In this document: positions 40,727 through 49,333 of the stretch, in pieces
How the letters are laid out: each line of letters begins with the position of its first letter
Numbering within the stretch: the stretch's first letter is position 1
DNA from: Pseudomonadota bacterium
GTDB lineage: Bacteria; Pseudomonadota; Alphaproteobacteria; Sphingomonadales; Sphingomonadaceae
Assembly (NCBI GenBank): GCA_023394965.1
Contig: JAEWZX010000042.1
Location: forward strand, 124,001 to 188,000
DNA: 64,000 nt
Direction: 5' to 3'
Notes under the pieces: model-generated
Told to the model about the DNA's origin: nothing
The model's database searches: none
Seen by the model: the letters and a program-made list of their open reading frames with translations, nothing else
Position numbers and translations under genes: made by a program

Positions 40727-42148
40727 TCACTTGCGATAATCGAGCGGCGGGGCACGATCGCCCAACAGCGATTCGTATACGTAATCCTCGCCCCGTGCCG
40801 CGACGAATTCGGCCTTGGCCGTCTCACGCAGCTGCGGGTTGGTGTAGAGTTCGACTGCCGCCAGCACCATTGCCTTGGCCGCATGCTGTGTGCCCTTGGT
40901 GCCATAGCTGTGCCCGCTGGCAGCCACCGCCTGCCAGCTATGCGCGCTCGTTCCCGGAACCCACGTCGCCGTGCGCACGCTGACGGTCGGCACTGCGCGG
41001 CTGACATCCCCGACATCGGTCGATCCGTAGCCAGTAAGAACACCGTACTCCTCAACCCCGGCCGCCTGCGCCAGTTCGGGCGCATCCTCGCCCAGACTTT
41101 CCCGGATCGTGCCGGCCCAGGCGAGTTCTTCAGCAGAATATTCGATCGGTTCGAGCTGGCGCAGCTTGGCGTCCATCATCCGCTGTAGCGATTCGAGCGG
41201 AAGGGTCGGATTGTTGCCGTGAATGATTTCCCAGTCGACTTCGGTCCCGGTCCCCATCGCAGCCCCCTTGGCCGCCGCTTCGAGCCTTGGCCACAGAGCC
41301 CGTACTTCATCCGCATCCGAATGCCGCACATAATAAAACACCTCGGCAAAATCGGGGACGACGTTGGGTGCCTTGCCGCCATCGGTGATGACATAGTGGA
41401 TGCGCGTATCCATCGTCGTATGTTCGCGCATCATATTGACCATCATGTTCATTGCCTCGACCCCGTCGAGCGCACTTCTTCCCCGCTCCGGCGCACCTGC
41501 GGCATGGGCAGAGATACCGCGAAACCGGAATTTGCCGGAACGATTTGCAAGGCTCTTTCGGGACGCGGCAGAATTACGATCCGCCGGATGCCAGTCGATC
41601 ACGAAATCGGCATCGTCGAACAGTCCGGCGCGCGCCATATAGACTTTGCCCGAGCCGCCCTCCTCTGCCGGAGTGCCGTATAACCGCACGCGTCCGGGGG
41701 TTCCGGTTGCCTCCAGCCAGTTGCGGATGGCAATCGCGGCGCTGAGCGATCCCGCTCCGAACAGATTGTGCCCGCAGGCATGGCCCGCATGCTTGTCCGT
41801 CATCGGATCACGCGTCGGCTGTGCGGACTGGGTTATTCCCGGCAAGGCGTCGAATTCCGCCAGCAGGCCAATCACGGGCCCACTATCGCCCCATTCAGCA
41901 ACGAAGGCAGTCGGAATATCCGCTACGCCCGGACGGATGGTGAAGCCCTCCTTCTCCAGCTCGTCGATCAGTAATCCGCTAGAGCGCGTCTCGAGATAGC
42001 CGAGCTCGGCAAACTGCCAGATCTGCTGCGCCACACGTTCGGTCCGGCTTTCCTCCGCCTCGACCTTGGCGATGGGGTCAATGGTCTGCGCGACGGCAGG
42101 TGTCGCAGCCAGCGCGGCTCCGGCGGCGAGAATGGCGATGAATCTCAT
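40727..42148 (-). CDS. secreted M20 family amidohydrolase
   Basis: 473 residues: signal peptide MRFIAILAAGAALAATPAVAQ, then an M20D-type metal-dependent amidohydrolase with GLLAEFDALPG, GHACGHNLFGAGSL (metal Cys-Gly-His), YGTPAEEGGSGKVYMARAG, a dimerisation lid with HAAGAPERGRSALDGVEAMN, and HSYGTKGTQHAAKAM at the end. Resembles p-aminobenzoyl-glutamate hydrolase B (AbgB)-like enzymes. The true start is 42148; the longer open reading has no signal peptide and crosses into the divergent gene region. Confidence 0.9.
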   Translation of the reverse strand: MRFIAILAAGAALAATPAVAQTIDPIAKVEAEESRTERVAQQIWQFAELGYLETRSSGLLIDELEKEGFTIRPGVADIPTAFVAEWGDSGPVIGLLAEFDALPGITQSAQPTRDPMTDKHAGHACGHNLFGAGSLSAAIAIRNWLEATGTPGRVRLYGTPAEEGGSGKVYMARAGLFDDADFVIDWHPADRNSAASRKSLANRSGKFRFRGISAHAAGAPERGRSALDGVEAMNMMVNMMREHTTMDTRIHYVITDGGKAPNVVPDFAEVFYYVRHSDADEVRALWPRLEAAAKGAAMGTGTEVDWEIIHGNNPTLPLESLQRMMDAKLRQLEPIEYSAEELAWAGTIRESLGEDAPELAQAAGVEEYGVLTGYGSTDVGDVSRAVPTVSVRTATWVPGTSAHSWQAVAASGHSYGTKGTQHAAKAMVLAAVELYTNPQLRETAKAEFVAARGEDYVYESLLGDRAPPLDYRK

Positions 42149-42209
42149 AACTTTCTCCCTGTTGCCTCCCTGCTTGCCGCAAAGCGCAGCCCATGCCAAC
42201 GTCTGCCGT

Positions 42210-42614
42210 ATGGAAGTGCCACCGGCCCTGCTCCAGTTTCTCGCTTCGCTGGCGGCGATCTTTGCGCTCGCAGGTGTTGCCGTGTGGCTGAAGCTGGGCC
42301 CGTCACCGCGCCTTGCCGATGAAGCCGCCGCCCGCATCGCCGCCGAAGAGGCGGTCAGCGGCTTTGACGCGGTTGCCATCGGGCTGGACAGTGAAGGCGC
42401 GGCCGCCCTGCTGCGTGATCCTGCCGGTCGCGTGCTCTTGCTGCGCCCGCATGGCGTGCATTTTGCGGGCCGCATCCTGTCATCGGCCGCGCGCGTCCAC
42501 CGCGACGGCGAGACAATCACCATCGATACGGCGGAAAAGCGTTATGGCTCGGCGCGGCTGACACTGGACGATCCAGCAGCTTGGGTTGCAGCCATAGAGG
42601 CGCTAAAAGGCTGA
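42210..42614 (+). CDS. hypothetical membrane-anchored protein
   Basis: 134 residues with one N-terminal membrane helix (ALLQFLASLAAIFALAGVAVWL) and a soluble domain to the C-terminus (AVAIGLDSEGAAALLRDPAGRVLLLRPHGVHFAGRIL, then ITIDTAEKRYGSARLTLDDPAAWVAAIEAL). It looks like a small beta/alpha sensor domain facing either side. Divergent from the M20 gene (61 bases) and 5 bases before the sterol desaturase gene, with which it is probably co-transcribed. Function unknown. Confidence 0.75.
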   Translation: MEVPPALLQFLASLAAIFALAGVAVWLKLGPSPRLADEAAARIAAEEAVSGFDAVAIGLDSEGAAALLRDPAGRVLLLRPHGVHFAGRILSSAARVHRDGETITIDTAEKRYGSARLTLDDPAAWVAAIEALKG

Positions 42615-42619
42615 CGGTC

Positions 42620-43558
42620 ATGCCCGATTTCTCGCCCACCGAACTGGCAGTTCCCGGCTTCGTCGCTCTCGTGCTGATGGAGATGGTCTGGGCATGGCGC
42701 AAACGGCCCGCAGCTTACGAACCGAAGGATACGCTCACCAGCCTCGCCTTCGGTCTCGGCAGCACTATCGCAGGGCTGCTGTCGGGCGGTATCTTCCTCG
42801 CGCTGTTTTTATGGCTTTGGCAGTTCCGCCTGTTCGACGTGCCGTGGACATGGTGGGCATTTGCCCTGTGCTTCGTGCTGGATGACCTCAAATATTATTG
42901 GGTCCATCGCTTCGGCCACCGGGTGCGCTGGTTCTGGGCAAGCCATGTAAACCACCATTCGAGCCAGCATTACAATCTGTCCACCGCCCTGCGGCAGAGC
43001 TGGACGGGCTTTCTGACGCTGGGGTTCGCTTTCGCCCTGCCGCTCGTCCTGCTCGGCTTTCATCCGGCGATGATCGCCATCTGCGCAGGCTTCAATCTGA
43101 TCTATCAGTTCTGGATCCACACCGAAGCGATCGATCGGATGCCGCGCTGGTTCGAAGCAGTGATGAATACGCCGAGCCATCACCGCGTCCACCACGCCAC
43201 CAATCCGCGCTATCTCGACCGCAATTATGCCGGGGTCTTCATCGTCTGGGACCGGATGTTCGGCACGTTCGAGCCAGAAGCTGAGGGCGAAAAGATCCGC
43301 TACGGCATCGTCAGGCAACTCGGCAGCTTCAATCTTTTGTGGGCGGTGTTCCACGAATGGATCGGTATCGCGCAGGACATGTGGCGCGCACCCTGGAAGC
43401 ACAAGCTGTCCTATCTGCTGCGCGAACCTGGCTGGACCCATGACGGCAGCCGCGAAACGTCCGACCAGATCAGGGCCCGCTGGCTGGAAGGGCAGGCAGC
43501 TCAGGAAAAATCCGTTTCATCGGAAAACTCGATTGCGAGCGAGGCGAAGCCTGCTTAA
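42620..43558 (+). CDS. sterol desaturase/fatty acid hydroxylase family membrane protein
   Basis: 312 residues, four to five membrane helices, three His boxes: YYWVHRFGHRVRWFWASHVNHHSSQHYN (two boxes) and SHHRVHHATN. C-terminal ~50 residues are hydrophilic (LEGQAAQEKS...). Second family member in the window, not a close copy of 8288-9142. ATG 42620 gives the natural N-terminus MPDFSPTELAVPGFVALV. Substrate unknown, likely a membrane lipid. Confidence 0.9.
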   Translation: MPDFSPTELAVPGFVALVLMEMVWAWRKRPAAYEPKDTLTSLAFGLGSTIAGLLSGGIFLALFLWLWQFRLFDVPWTWWAFALCFVLDDLKYYWVHRFGHRVRWFWASHVNHHSSQHYNLSTALRQSWTGFLTLGFAFALPLVLLGFHPAMIAICAGFNLIYQFWIHTEAIDRMPRWFEAVMNTPSHHRVHHATNPRYLDRNYAGVFIVWDRMFGTFEPEAEGEKIRYGIVRQLGSFNLLWAVFHEWIGIAQDMWRAPWKHKLSYLLREPGWTHDGSRETSDQIRARWLEGQAAQEKSVSSENSIASEAKPA

Positions 43559-43585
43559 CCTCTCTGTCAGAGGAGAGGATACCCC

Positions 43586-45172
43586 ATGGACGAATTCGAT
43601 GTCATCGTAATCGGCGGCGGCAGCGGCGGCAGCGCCGTGGCCGGCAGGCTGGCAGAAACGGGCAAGAGCGTGTGCCTGCTGGAAGTAGGCGGCAGAAACA
43701 ACGGCACGCTGGTACGTACGCCGGGCTTTATGCCGTTCCTTCGCGATGCGCAGAACTATCGCTTCGAAACCGTGCCGCAAAAAGGGCTCAACGGGCGGAT
43801 CGGCTATCAGCCGCGCGGCCGGGGTCTGGGCGGATCGTCGGCCATCAACGCGATGATCTATATCCGCGGCAATCGCTGGGATTACGACAATTGGGCCGCG
43901 CTGGGCTGTTCCGGTTGGGGCTATGACGACGTGCTGCCCTATTTCAAGCGCGCGGAACATAACGTGCGCGGCGCCGATGAATTCCACGGCGCGACCGGCC
44001 CCCTGTGGGTTAGCGACCAGAAATGGGCCAATCCGGGAAGCCTCGCCTTTGTGGAGGCCGCAGCGGAACTGCAATTGCCGCGCAACGCCGATTTCAACGA
44101 CGATACACAGGATGGTTTCGGTCTTTATCAGGTCACGCAGAAAGATGGGGAACGCTGGTCTGCCGCGCGCGCCTATGTCGAGCCGCTGCGCGGTTCCCGT
44201 AATCTCGATGTCCGGATTGGCGTAAACGTCCAGAAGATCGACATCGAAGACGGTCGCGCAACCGGTGTTACCTATACGGTTGGCACGAAGGAACGGACCG
44301 TAAAGGCACGCGGCGCGGTGGTGCTGTCTGCCGGGGCCTTCAATTCGCCGCAGTTACTGATGCTGTCGGGGATCGGCCCGGCGACGCATCTGCGCCAACA
44401 CGGCATCGATGTCGTGCTCGACAAGCCGGCCGTGGGCAGCGACCTGCAGGACCATGTCGACTATGTATCCAGCTGGCAGACCGAAAGCCGGGATTTCATC
44501 GGCGACAGTCTGGCCGGTACTGTCCGGATGGCCAAGGCCATAATCGAACACCGCCGCAAGCGGACCGGCATCATGACTACGCCCTATGCCGAGGCGGGCG
44601 GATTCTGGAAGGTCATGCCCGATGCACCCGCCCCTGACGTGCAGTGGCACTTCGTCCCGGCAATGCTGGAAGACCATGGGCGCATCAAGGTGAAGGGGCA
44701 CGGCTTCTCGCTGCACGCCTGTGTCTTGCGGCCCGAAAGCCGCGGGACCGTTCGCCTTGCCGGGCGCGATGCGCAGCTAGCCCCGCTGATCGATCCCAAT
44801 TTCCTCGACGACGATCGCGACATGGCGATTCTGCGCGAAGGCGTGCGGCTGTCCCACCGGATCGTCGCCTCGCCAAGCCTGGCGCACTATGAACCCAGGG
44901 ACCGTTACCCCATCGATCTGGACGATGATGCCCAGCTCGACGAACTGATCCGCAACCGGGCCGACACGGTCTATCACCCGGTCGGCACCTGCCGCATGGG
45001 CGCAGACGAGGATGCGGTGGTCGACCCGACGTTGAAGGTGCGCGGGGTGGATGGGCTTTATGTGGCCGATGCCAGCATCATGCCGCGCCTGGTGAGTGGA
45101 AACACCAATGCGCCAAGCATCATGATCGGCGAACGATGCGCGGATTTCGTGAAGGATGCGCTGGCCGCCTGA
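43586..45172 (+). CDS. GMC family FAD oxidoreductase
   Basis: 528-residue glucose-methanol-choline oxidoreductase: ADP-binding DVIVIGGGSGGSAVAGRLAE, GRGLGGSSAINAMIYIRGN, VVLSAGAFNSPQLLMLSGIGP, and catalytic His in VYHPVGTCRMG with NTNAPSIMIGERCADF at the end. Closest in style to choline or alcohol dehydrogenase branches. Preceded by GAGGAGAGGAT. Substrate is not known. Separated from amtB by a terminator that serves the opposite strand. Confidence 0.93.
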   Translation: MDEFDVIVIGGGSGGSAVAGRLAETGKSVCLLEVGGRNNGTLVRTPGFMPFLRDAQNYRFETVPQKGLNGRIGYQPRGRGLGGSSAINAMIYIRGNRWDYDNWAALGCSGWGYDDVLPYFKRAEHNVRGADEFHGATGPLWVSDQKWANPGSLAFVEAAAELQLPRNADFNDDTQDGFGLYQVTQKDGERWSAARAYVEPLRGSRNLDVRIGVNVQKIDIEDGRATGVTYTVGTKERTVKARGAVVLSAGAFNSPQLLMLSGIGPATHLRQHGIDVVLDKPAVGSDLQDHVDYVSSWQTESRDFIGDSLAGTVRMAKAIIEHRRKRTGIMTTPYAEAGGFWKVMPDAPAPDVQWHFVPAMLEDHGRIKVKGHGFSLHACVLRPESRGTVRLAGRDAQLAPLIDPNFLDDDRDMAILREGVRLSHRIVASPSLAHYEPRDRYPIDLDDDAQLDELIRNRADTVYHPVGTCRMGADEDAVVDPTLKVRGVDGLYVADASIMPRLVSGNTNAPSIMIGERCADFVKDALAA

Positions 45173-45223
45173 ACGCCGCAAGCCGCTTCCAACGCAGCCC
45201 TGGGCGGCATGCCGACATAACAC

Positions 45224-45255
45224 AAAAAAGGGGCCGGAGAACAAATCTCCGGCCC
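45224..45255 (-). terminator. terminator of the glnK-amtB operon
   Basis: GGGCCGGAGA at 45231-45240 and TCTCCGGCCC at 45246-45255; on the minus strand the stem is followed by a U run encoded by A at 45224-45229. Confidence 0.85.
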
Positions 45256-45342
45256 GATCGAGTCGGTGTTCGCAGGAGGAACACGATTAGACGGGGGCAC
45301 CCGAGGAAAGGAGAGAGTAGGCGCCCCCGCCAAGCTTCAAAT

Positions 45343-46659
45343 TCAGTTGTAGGCACGTTCCCCATGTTCGCCGATGTCGAGGCCATCGCTTTCGACTTCG
45401 GGGGTGACGCGCAGGCCGGTGATGACCTTGGTGACAAGCATGGCGATGATGGTTCCGACCGTGGCCCATGCGATGGCCACAACCACCGCGATGATCTGGG
45501 TCGTGACCTGGGCACCCATGGCGTATTCCGCTGCATCGCCGGGTCCGCCGAGCGCTGGCGAATAGACGATGCCCGTTCCGACAGCCCCGACGATTCCGGC
45601 AATTCCGTGAATGCCGAAGACATCGAGCGCGTCGTCATAGCCCAGCTTGGGCTTGAGTTTGGCGACTGCGAAGTAGGCGATGATGGACGCAACGATACCG
45701 AGGACCAGCGCACCGAACGGACCGCTGTTGCCCGCCGCCGGAGTGACCGCGACCAGACCCGCAATGATGCCCGAAGCGAAGCCTAGCGCCGATCCTTTAT
45801 GCCCGGCAAACCGTTCCATCAGCATCCAGGCGAGGGCACCGGCCGCTGTGGCGACGAAGGTGTTGATCATGGCGAGACCGGCGGTCCCATCGGCTTCGAG
45901 TTCCGAACCGGCGTTGAAGCCGAACCAGCCCACCCACAGCAGGCCCGCGCCGACCAGCGTCAGCGTCAGGCTGTGCGGCGGCATCGGTTCTGCCGGATAG
46001 CCTTTGCGCTTGCCGAGGAACATGGCGAGCACCAGTGCGGAAACGCCTGCGTTGATATGCACCACCGTGCCACCGGCAAAGTCCAGCGCGCCCATGTCGA
46101 ACAGCAGACCGCCTTCGGCCCACACCATATGTGCGATCGGGAAATAGACGATCGTCAGCCAGATGGCGGTAAACAGCATGGCCGCCGAAAACTTGAGCCG
46201 TTCGACCGTCGCGCCCAGCACCAGCGCAGCGGTGATCGCGGCGAAGGTCATCTGGAAGCTGACGAAGACATATTCGCTGATGACTTCATCGCTGAAGGTT
46301 GCGGCGGTGCTGTCGGTAGTGACCTGGCTCAGGAACAGATTGCCCCAGCTGAAGAAGGCATTCCCTTCCGGCCCGAAGGCGGTCGAATATCCCCACATCA
46401 CCCAGATCAGCATGGCAAGACAGGCTGCGCCGCCAACTTGGGTGATGGTGGAAAGCATGTTCTTGGACCGGGTCAGGCCGCCATAGAACAGGGCCAGGCC
46501 CGGCAGGATCATCAGCAGCACCAGGATCGTGGCGGTCATCATCCAGGCGTTGTTGCCCGGATTGGGCACAGCCGCGGCGGCTTCCTGGGCGAAAGCCGCT
46601 GCGGGTGCGAGCAGCGCGAGGCCGGTGGCGGCGCTGCGAGAAAGAGTTCGAAACATCAT
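45343..46659 (-). CDS. amtB: ammonium transporter
   Basis: 438 residues with a signal peptide (ALLAPAAAFAQ) and eleven hydrophobic helices. Amt signatures: LVLLMILPGLALFYGGLTRSKN, GALDFAGGTVVHINAGVSALV (pore His168-type), GWFGFNAGSEL, and DDALDVFGIHGIAGIVGAVGTG (second pore His). The ATG at 46659 follows AGGA by 8 bases; other ATGs at 46668 and 46656 cannot be excluded. Downstream of the P-II gene, which controls the channel by its T-loop. Expressed under nitrogen limitation, given the sigma-54 promoter upstream. Confidence 0.95.
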   Translation of the reverse strand: MMFRTLSRSAATGLALLAPAAAFAQEAAAAVPNPGNNAWMMTATILVLLMILPGLALFYGGLTRSKNMLSTITQVGGAACLAMLIWVMWGYSTAFGPEGNAFFSWGNLFLSQVTTDSTAATFSDEVISEYVFVSFQMTFAAITAALVLGATVERLKFSAAMLFTAIWLTIVYFPIAHMVWAEGGLLFDMGALDFAGGTVVHINAGVSALVLAMFLGKRKGYPAEPMPPHSLTLTLVGAGLLWVGWFGFNAGSELEADGTAGLAMINTFVATAAGALAWMLMERFAGHKGSALGFASGIIAGLVAVTPAAGNSGPFGALVLGIVASIIAYFAVAKLKPKLGYDDALDVFGIHGIAGIVGAVGTGIVYSPALGGPGDAAEYAMGAQVTTQIIAVVVAIAWATVGTIIAMLVTKVITGLRVTPEVESDGLDIGEHGERAYN

Positions 46660-46676
46660 GGGTCCCATCCTGTCCG

Positions 46677-47015
46677 TCAAAGCGCTGTGTCGCCGGTTTC
46701 ACCGGTGCGAATGCGCGTGGCGCTGGCGAGGTCGAAAACGAAGATCTTGCCGTCGCCGATGGCTTCGGTGCTGGCAGTCTGCTGAATCGTTTCGACGACT
46801 TGCGGGGCGAGGTCGTCGCTCGCGGCGATTTCGAGCTTCACCTTGGGCAGCATGTTGGTGGAATATTCCGCGCCGCGGTAAATTTCGGTCTGCCCCTTCT
46901 GGCGGCCGAATCCCTTGACTTCGGTAACGGTCATTCCGGCCACTCCGATGTCCGCCAAAGCCTCACGGACCTCGTCGAGCTTGAATGGCTTGATGACGGC
47001 GATGATGAATTTCAC
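46677..47015 (-). CDS. glnK: P-II family nitrogen regulatory protein
   Basis: 112 residues, the standard P-II length, with the GTG start at 47015 and AGGGGG 7 bases before. VKFIIAVIKPFKLDEVREALADIGVAGMTVTEVKGFGRQKG at the start, uridylylation Tyr51 in TEIYRGAEYS, and the ATP-site DGKIFVFDLASATRIRTGETGDTAL at the end. Trimeric 2-oxoglutarate/ATP/ADP sensor. Its partner amtB follows, so it is GlnK in role. Confidence 0.95.
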   Translation of the reverse strand: MKFIIAVIKPFKLDEVREALADIGVAGMTVTEVKGFGRQKGQTEIYRGAEYSTNMLPKVKLEIAASDDLAPQVVETIQQTASTEAIGDGKIFVFDLASATRIRTGETGDTAL

Positions 47016-47066
47016 GCGCTCACCCCCTCTGTGATCCGCCGGCCCAAGCACCGGCAAGACACAGTC

Positions 47067-47082
47067 AGCAAACTGCGTGCCA
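47067..47082 (-). promoter_or_regulatory. sigma-54 promoter of glnK-amtB
   Basis: On the minus strand TGGCACGCAGTTTGCT matches the RpoN consensus TGGCACG-N4-TTGC-A/T with GG and GC at the right distance, 51 bases before the glnK start. Confidence 0.88.
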
Positions 47083-47135
47083 AACAGGATTTATGCAGGA
47101 TTCACAGGATGAGCGGCAGGTAGATCGCGATCATC

Positions 47136-47155
47136 TGCCCAATATTTGGGCGCAT
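47136..47155. promoter_or_regulatory. candidate NtrC-type activator site
   Basis: TGCCCAATATTTGGGCGCA, an interrupted palindrome resembling NtrC sites (TGC...GCA), about 55 bases upstream of the sigma-54 -24 element. Confidence 0.5.
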
Positions 47156-47160
47156 GCCTA

Positions 47161-47880
47161 TTATTTGTTCAGCTTAAGCGCTGCTGTGATCGGCAAATGG
47201 TCCGAGGCCACCGATGACAGGGCAGTGTGGTGGACGTCCGACGAAATCACGTCCCAATGAGTGCTGGCGACAATCCGGTCGAGTGTCGCGACGGGCTGGC
47301 TGCTGGGATAGCTGCGGCCCGGGGTGACGATATGCCACCCTTGCGAAAACTCGCGCATGGCGCCGGTCTGGCGGCCCCACTGATTGAAATCCCCCATGAT
47401 CACCGTCGGCAGGTCGCGGTCGCAGGCGCTGCAGAACCCCAGCAGGGACCGGATCTGATCGCGGCGACGCAGGCCGGACAGGTCGAGATGGGTGCCGATT
47501 ACCCGCAGACTATGCCCTTCGACCACGATTTCCCCGCAGGCCGCGCCGCGTGGCTCCAGAGTCGGCAGGTCCAGCGCCTCACCAGCGACCACATCGATAT
47601 TGCGCCGGACCAGAAGCGCATTGCCGTGCCAGCCTATGCTGCGCGGCCGCCGGGCGACTTCGACCACGCGCCAGCGCGTATCGTCTATCTCCGCCCGCGG
47701 CAGCACGCTGGCGCGCTCACCGATGCGCCGGTCCGCTTCCTGCAAGGCAATGATGTCGGCGTCGATTTCGTTCAGCACCGACAGGATGCGTTCGGGGTCG
47801 CGCTTGCGGTCCCGCCCGACACCCTTGTGAATATTGTAGCTGGCGAAAGTGAGCTGCAAACCCTTGCTACTCGCCTGCAA
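47161..47880 (-). CDS. endonuclease/exonuclease/phosphatase family protein
   Basis: 239 residues, DNase I-like fold: FASYNIHKGVGRD, IIALQEADRR (metal Glu), GNALLVRR, GTHLDLS, VIMGDFNQWG and C-terminal SDHLPITAAL (catalytic His). Often annotated as a metal-dependent phosphodiesterase; substrate unknown. No signal peptide. Start overlaps the preceding PPOX gene stop by 14 bases. Confidence 0.9.
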   Translation of the reverse strand: MQASSKGLQLTFASYNIHKGVGRDRKRDPERILSVLNEIDADIIALQEADRRIGERASVLPRAEIDDTRWRVVEVARRPRSIGWHGNALLVRRNIDVVAGEALDLPTLEPRGAACGEIVVEGHSLRVIGTHLDLSGLRRRDQIRSLLGFCSACDRDLPTVIMGDFNQWGRQTGAMREFSQGWHIVTPGRSYPSSQPVATLDRIVASTHWDVISSDVHHTALSSVASDHLPITAALKLNK

Positions 47881-48424
47881 TAAAGCGGTCTGTGGGGCGC
47901 ACCGGCAGCCCGTCGATGCTGGTCACGCGGCCCTGGCGCTTGGCCACCCACTTCTCCGGATCGGAATTGCGGTGATATTTGACCAGCGTGTCGCGCTCGC
48001 GCTCGAAATCCATGAAGGGCACGCCCCAGCCGCAGGAGGTCTGCACCGTCTCGACCGCGATGTCGAAGATCTGCCGCGTACCCGGCAGCAGGTCGAAATG
48101 CGCAGAGATTTCTTCCCAGCCATCGTCCTGCGGGAGGACAGGCCTGCCGGTGCCGTAGATTCTCAGGATCAGCGCGGGCTGTTCGAAGTTGCACACCATT
48201 ATCGTGATGCGCCCGTCGGCCAGCAGGTGCGCATGGGTTTCGTTGCCCGAACCCGCCAGGTCGAGATAGGCCACGCGGGTGGGGCCGAGCACGCGGAAGG
48301 CATCGTAGCCCTTGGGGCTGAGGTTGATGCGCCCCTGCGCGCTCGCCGTGGCGACGAAGAACACCGGCTGCTTCGCCAGCATGGCGACATGATCGTCCTC
48401 CAGCCGGTCGAAGAAATCCGCCAT
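47867..48424 (-). CDS. pyridoxamine 5'-phosphate oxidase family flavoprotein
   Basis: 185 residues, split-barrel FMN fold: HVAMLAKQPVFFVATASAQGRINLSPKGYDAFRVLGPTRVAYLDLAGSGNETHAHL and ITIMVCNFEQPALILRIYGTGRPVL. This is the YhbP/PPOX-like group, not PdxH. Start overlaps the alpha/beta hydrolase stop by 1 base. Probable flavin reductase or oxidase of unknown substrate. Confidence 0.88.
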   Translation of the reverse strand: MADFFDRLEDDHVAMLAKQPVFFVATASAQGRINLSPKGYDAFRVLGPTRVAYLDLAGSGNETHAHLLADGRITIMVCNFEQPALILRIYGTGRPVLPQDDGWEEISAHFDLLPGTRQIFDIAVETVQTSCGWGVPFMDFERERDTLVKYHRNSDPEKWVAKRQGRVTSIDGLPVRPTDRFIAGE

Positions 48425-49296
48425 CAGAGGAACTCGCGAATCGTGGTCATGAAGCGGTCGAACTGGTCGTGGTGCAGCCAGTGTCCGGCATTTTCGAATT
48501 CGATTACCCTGGCATTGCCGAAATGTTCCAGGCGTCCGTCGCCTTCGGGATTGGATGCCCAGCTATCCGCACCATAAAGCAGCAGCGTGGGCGCGGTGAT
48601 CGCCGCCCAGGTCTGGTGCTGGAATTCGTCCGCCACATCTTCCACCGCCCAGACGTTCAGATGCGGATCGAACTTCCAGCTATAGGTGCCGTCTTCGTTC
48701 TTGTTCACGCCGTGCAGCGTCAGGTGGCGCGCCTGATCTTCGGTGAGGAATTTGTTCTCCTCGATCATCCGGCGATAGGCTGCTTCGATACTTTCATATT
48801 TGCGCGGGATACGGCCCGATGCCGCGCGTTTCTTGCCGATCCATTCGGCCATCCGTTCAGGATAAGGCGTTTCGCGCTGTTCGGCCTGCCGCGCAGGGCT
48901 TGGCCCGAGACCTTCGATGGCCACGATCTTGCGGACCATGTTAGGGAACGTCCCGGCATAGCGCAGCGCGACATTCCCCCCCATCGAATGGCTGATGATC
49001 GTCACCGGCCCGCGATCCAGCTGGTGGATGAACTGGGCGAGGTCGTAGATCATGTCGTTGGCCATGTAATTGCCATCACTGACCCAGTCGGAATCGCCAT
49101 GGCCGCGGTGATCGAAGGCCGTGACGTGCCAGTCCTTGCACAGTTCTTCCGCCACCCAGTCCCAACTGCGCGCATGGTCGCGCCCGCCATGCACCAGCAC
49201 CAGCGGCGGTGCGTCGCAATTGCCCCAATCGACATAATTGAGGCGCAGGCGCTGCGAAATGAAGGTCTGTGAAGTCGGTCCGGCGTGTAGCGTCAT
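48424..49296 (-). CDS. alpha/beta fold hydrolase
   Basis: 290 residues. Oxyanion-region VLVHGGRDHARSW, nucleophile elbow ISHSMGGNVALR (Ser), acid in LLLYGADSW and catalytic His in FENAGHWLHHDQ. FDHRGHGDSDW is the typical cap-side motif. No signal peptide. Forms a three-gene group with the flavoprotein and EEP genes. Substrate unknown. Confidence 0.9.
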   Translation of the reverse strand: MTLHAGPTSQTFISQRLRLNYVDWGNCDAPPLVLVHGGRDHARSWDWVAEELCKDWHVTAFDHRGHGDSDWVSDGNYMANDMIYDLAQFIHQLDRGPVTIISHSMGGNVALRYAGTFPNMVRKIVAIEGLGPSPARQAEQRETPYPERMAEWIGKKRAASGRIPRKYESIEAAYRRMIEENKFLTEDQARHLTLHGVNKNEDGTYSWKFDPHLNVWAVEDVADEFQHQTWAAITAPTLLLYGADSWASNPEGDGRLEHFGNARVIEFENAGHWLHHDQFDRFMTTIREFL

Positions 49297-49333
49297 GCTG
49301 TGGCTTTGCCGCGAAGGTGCGCGCTGCGCAACC

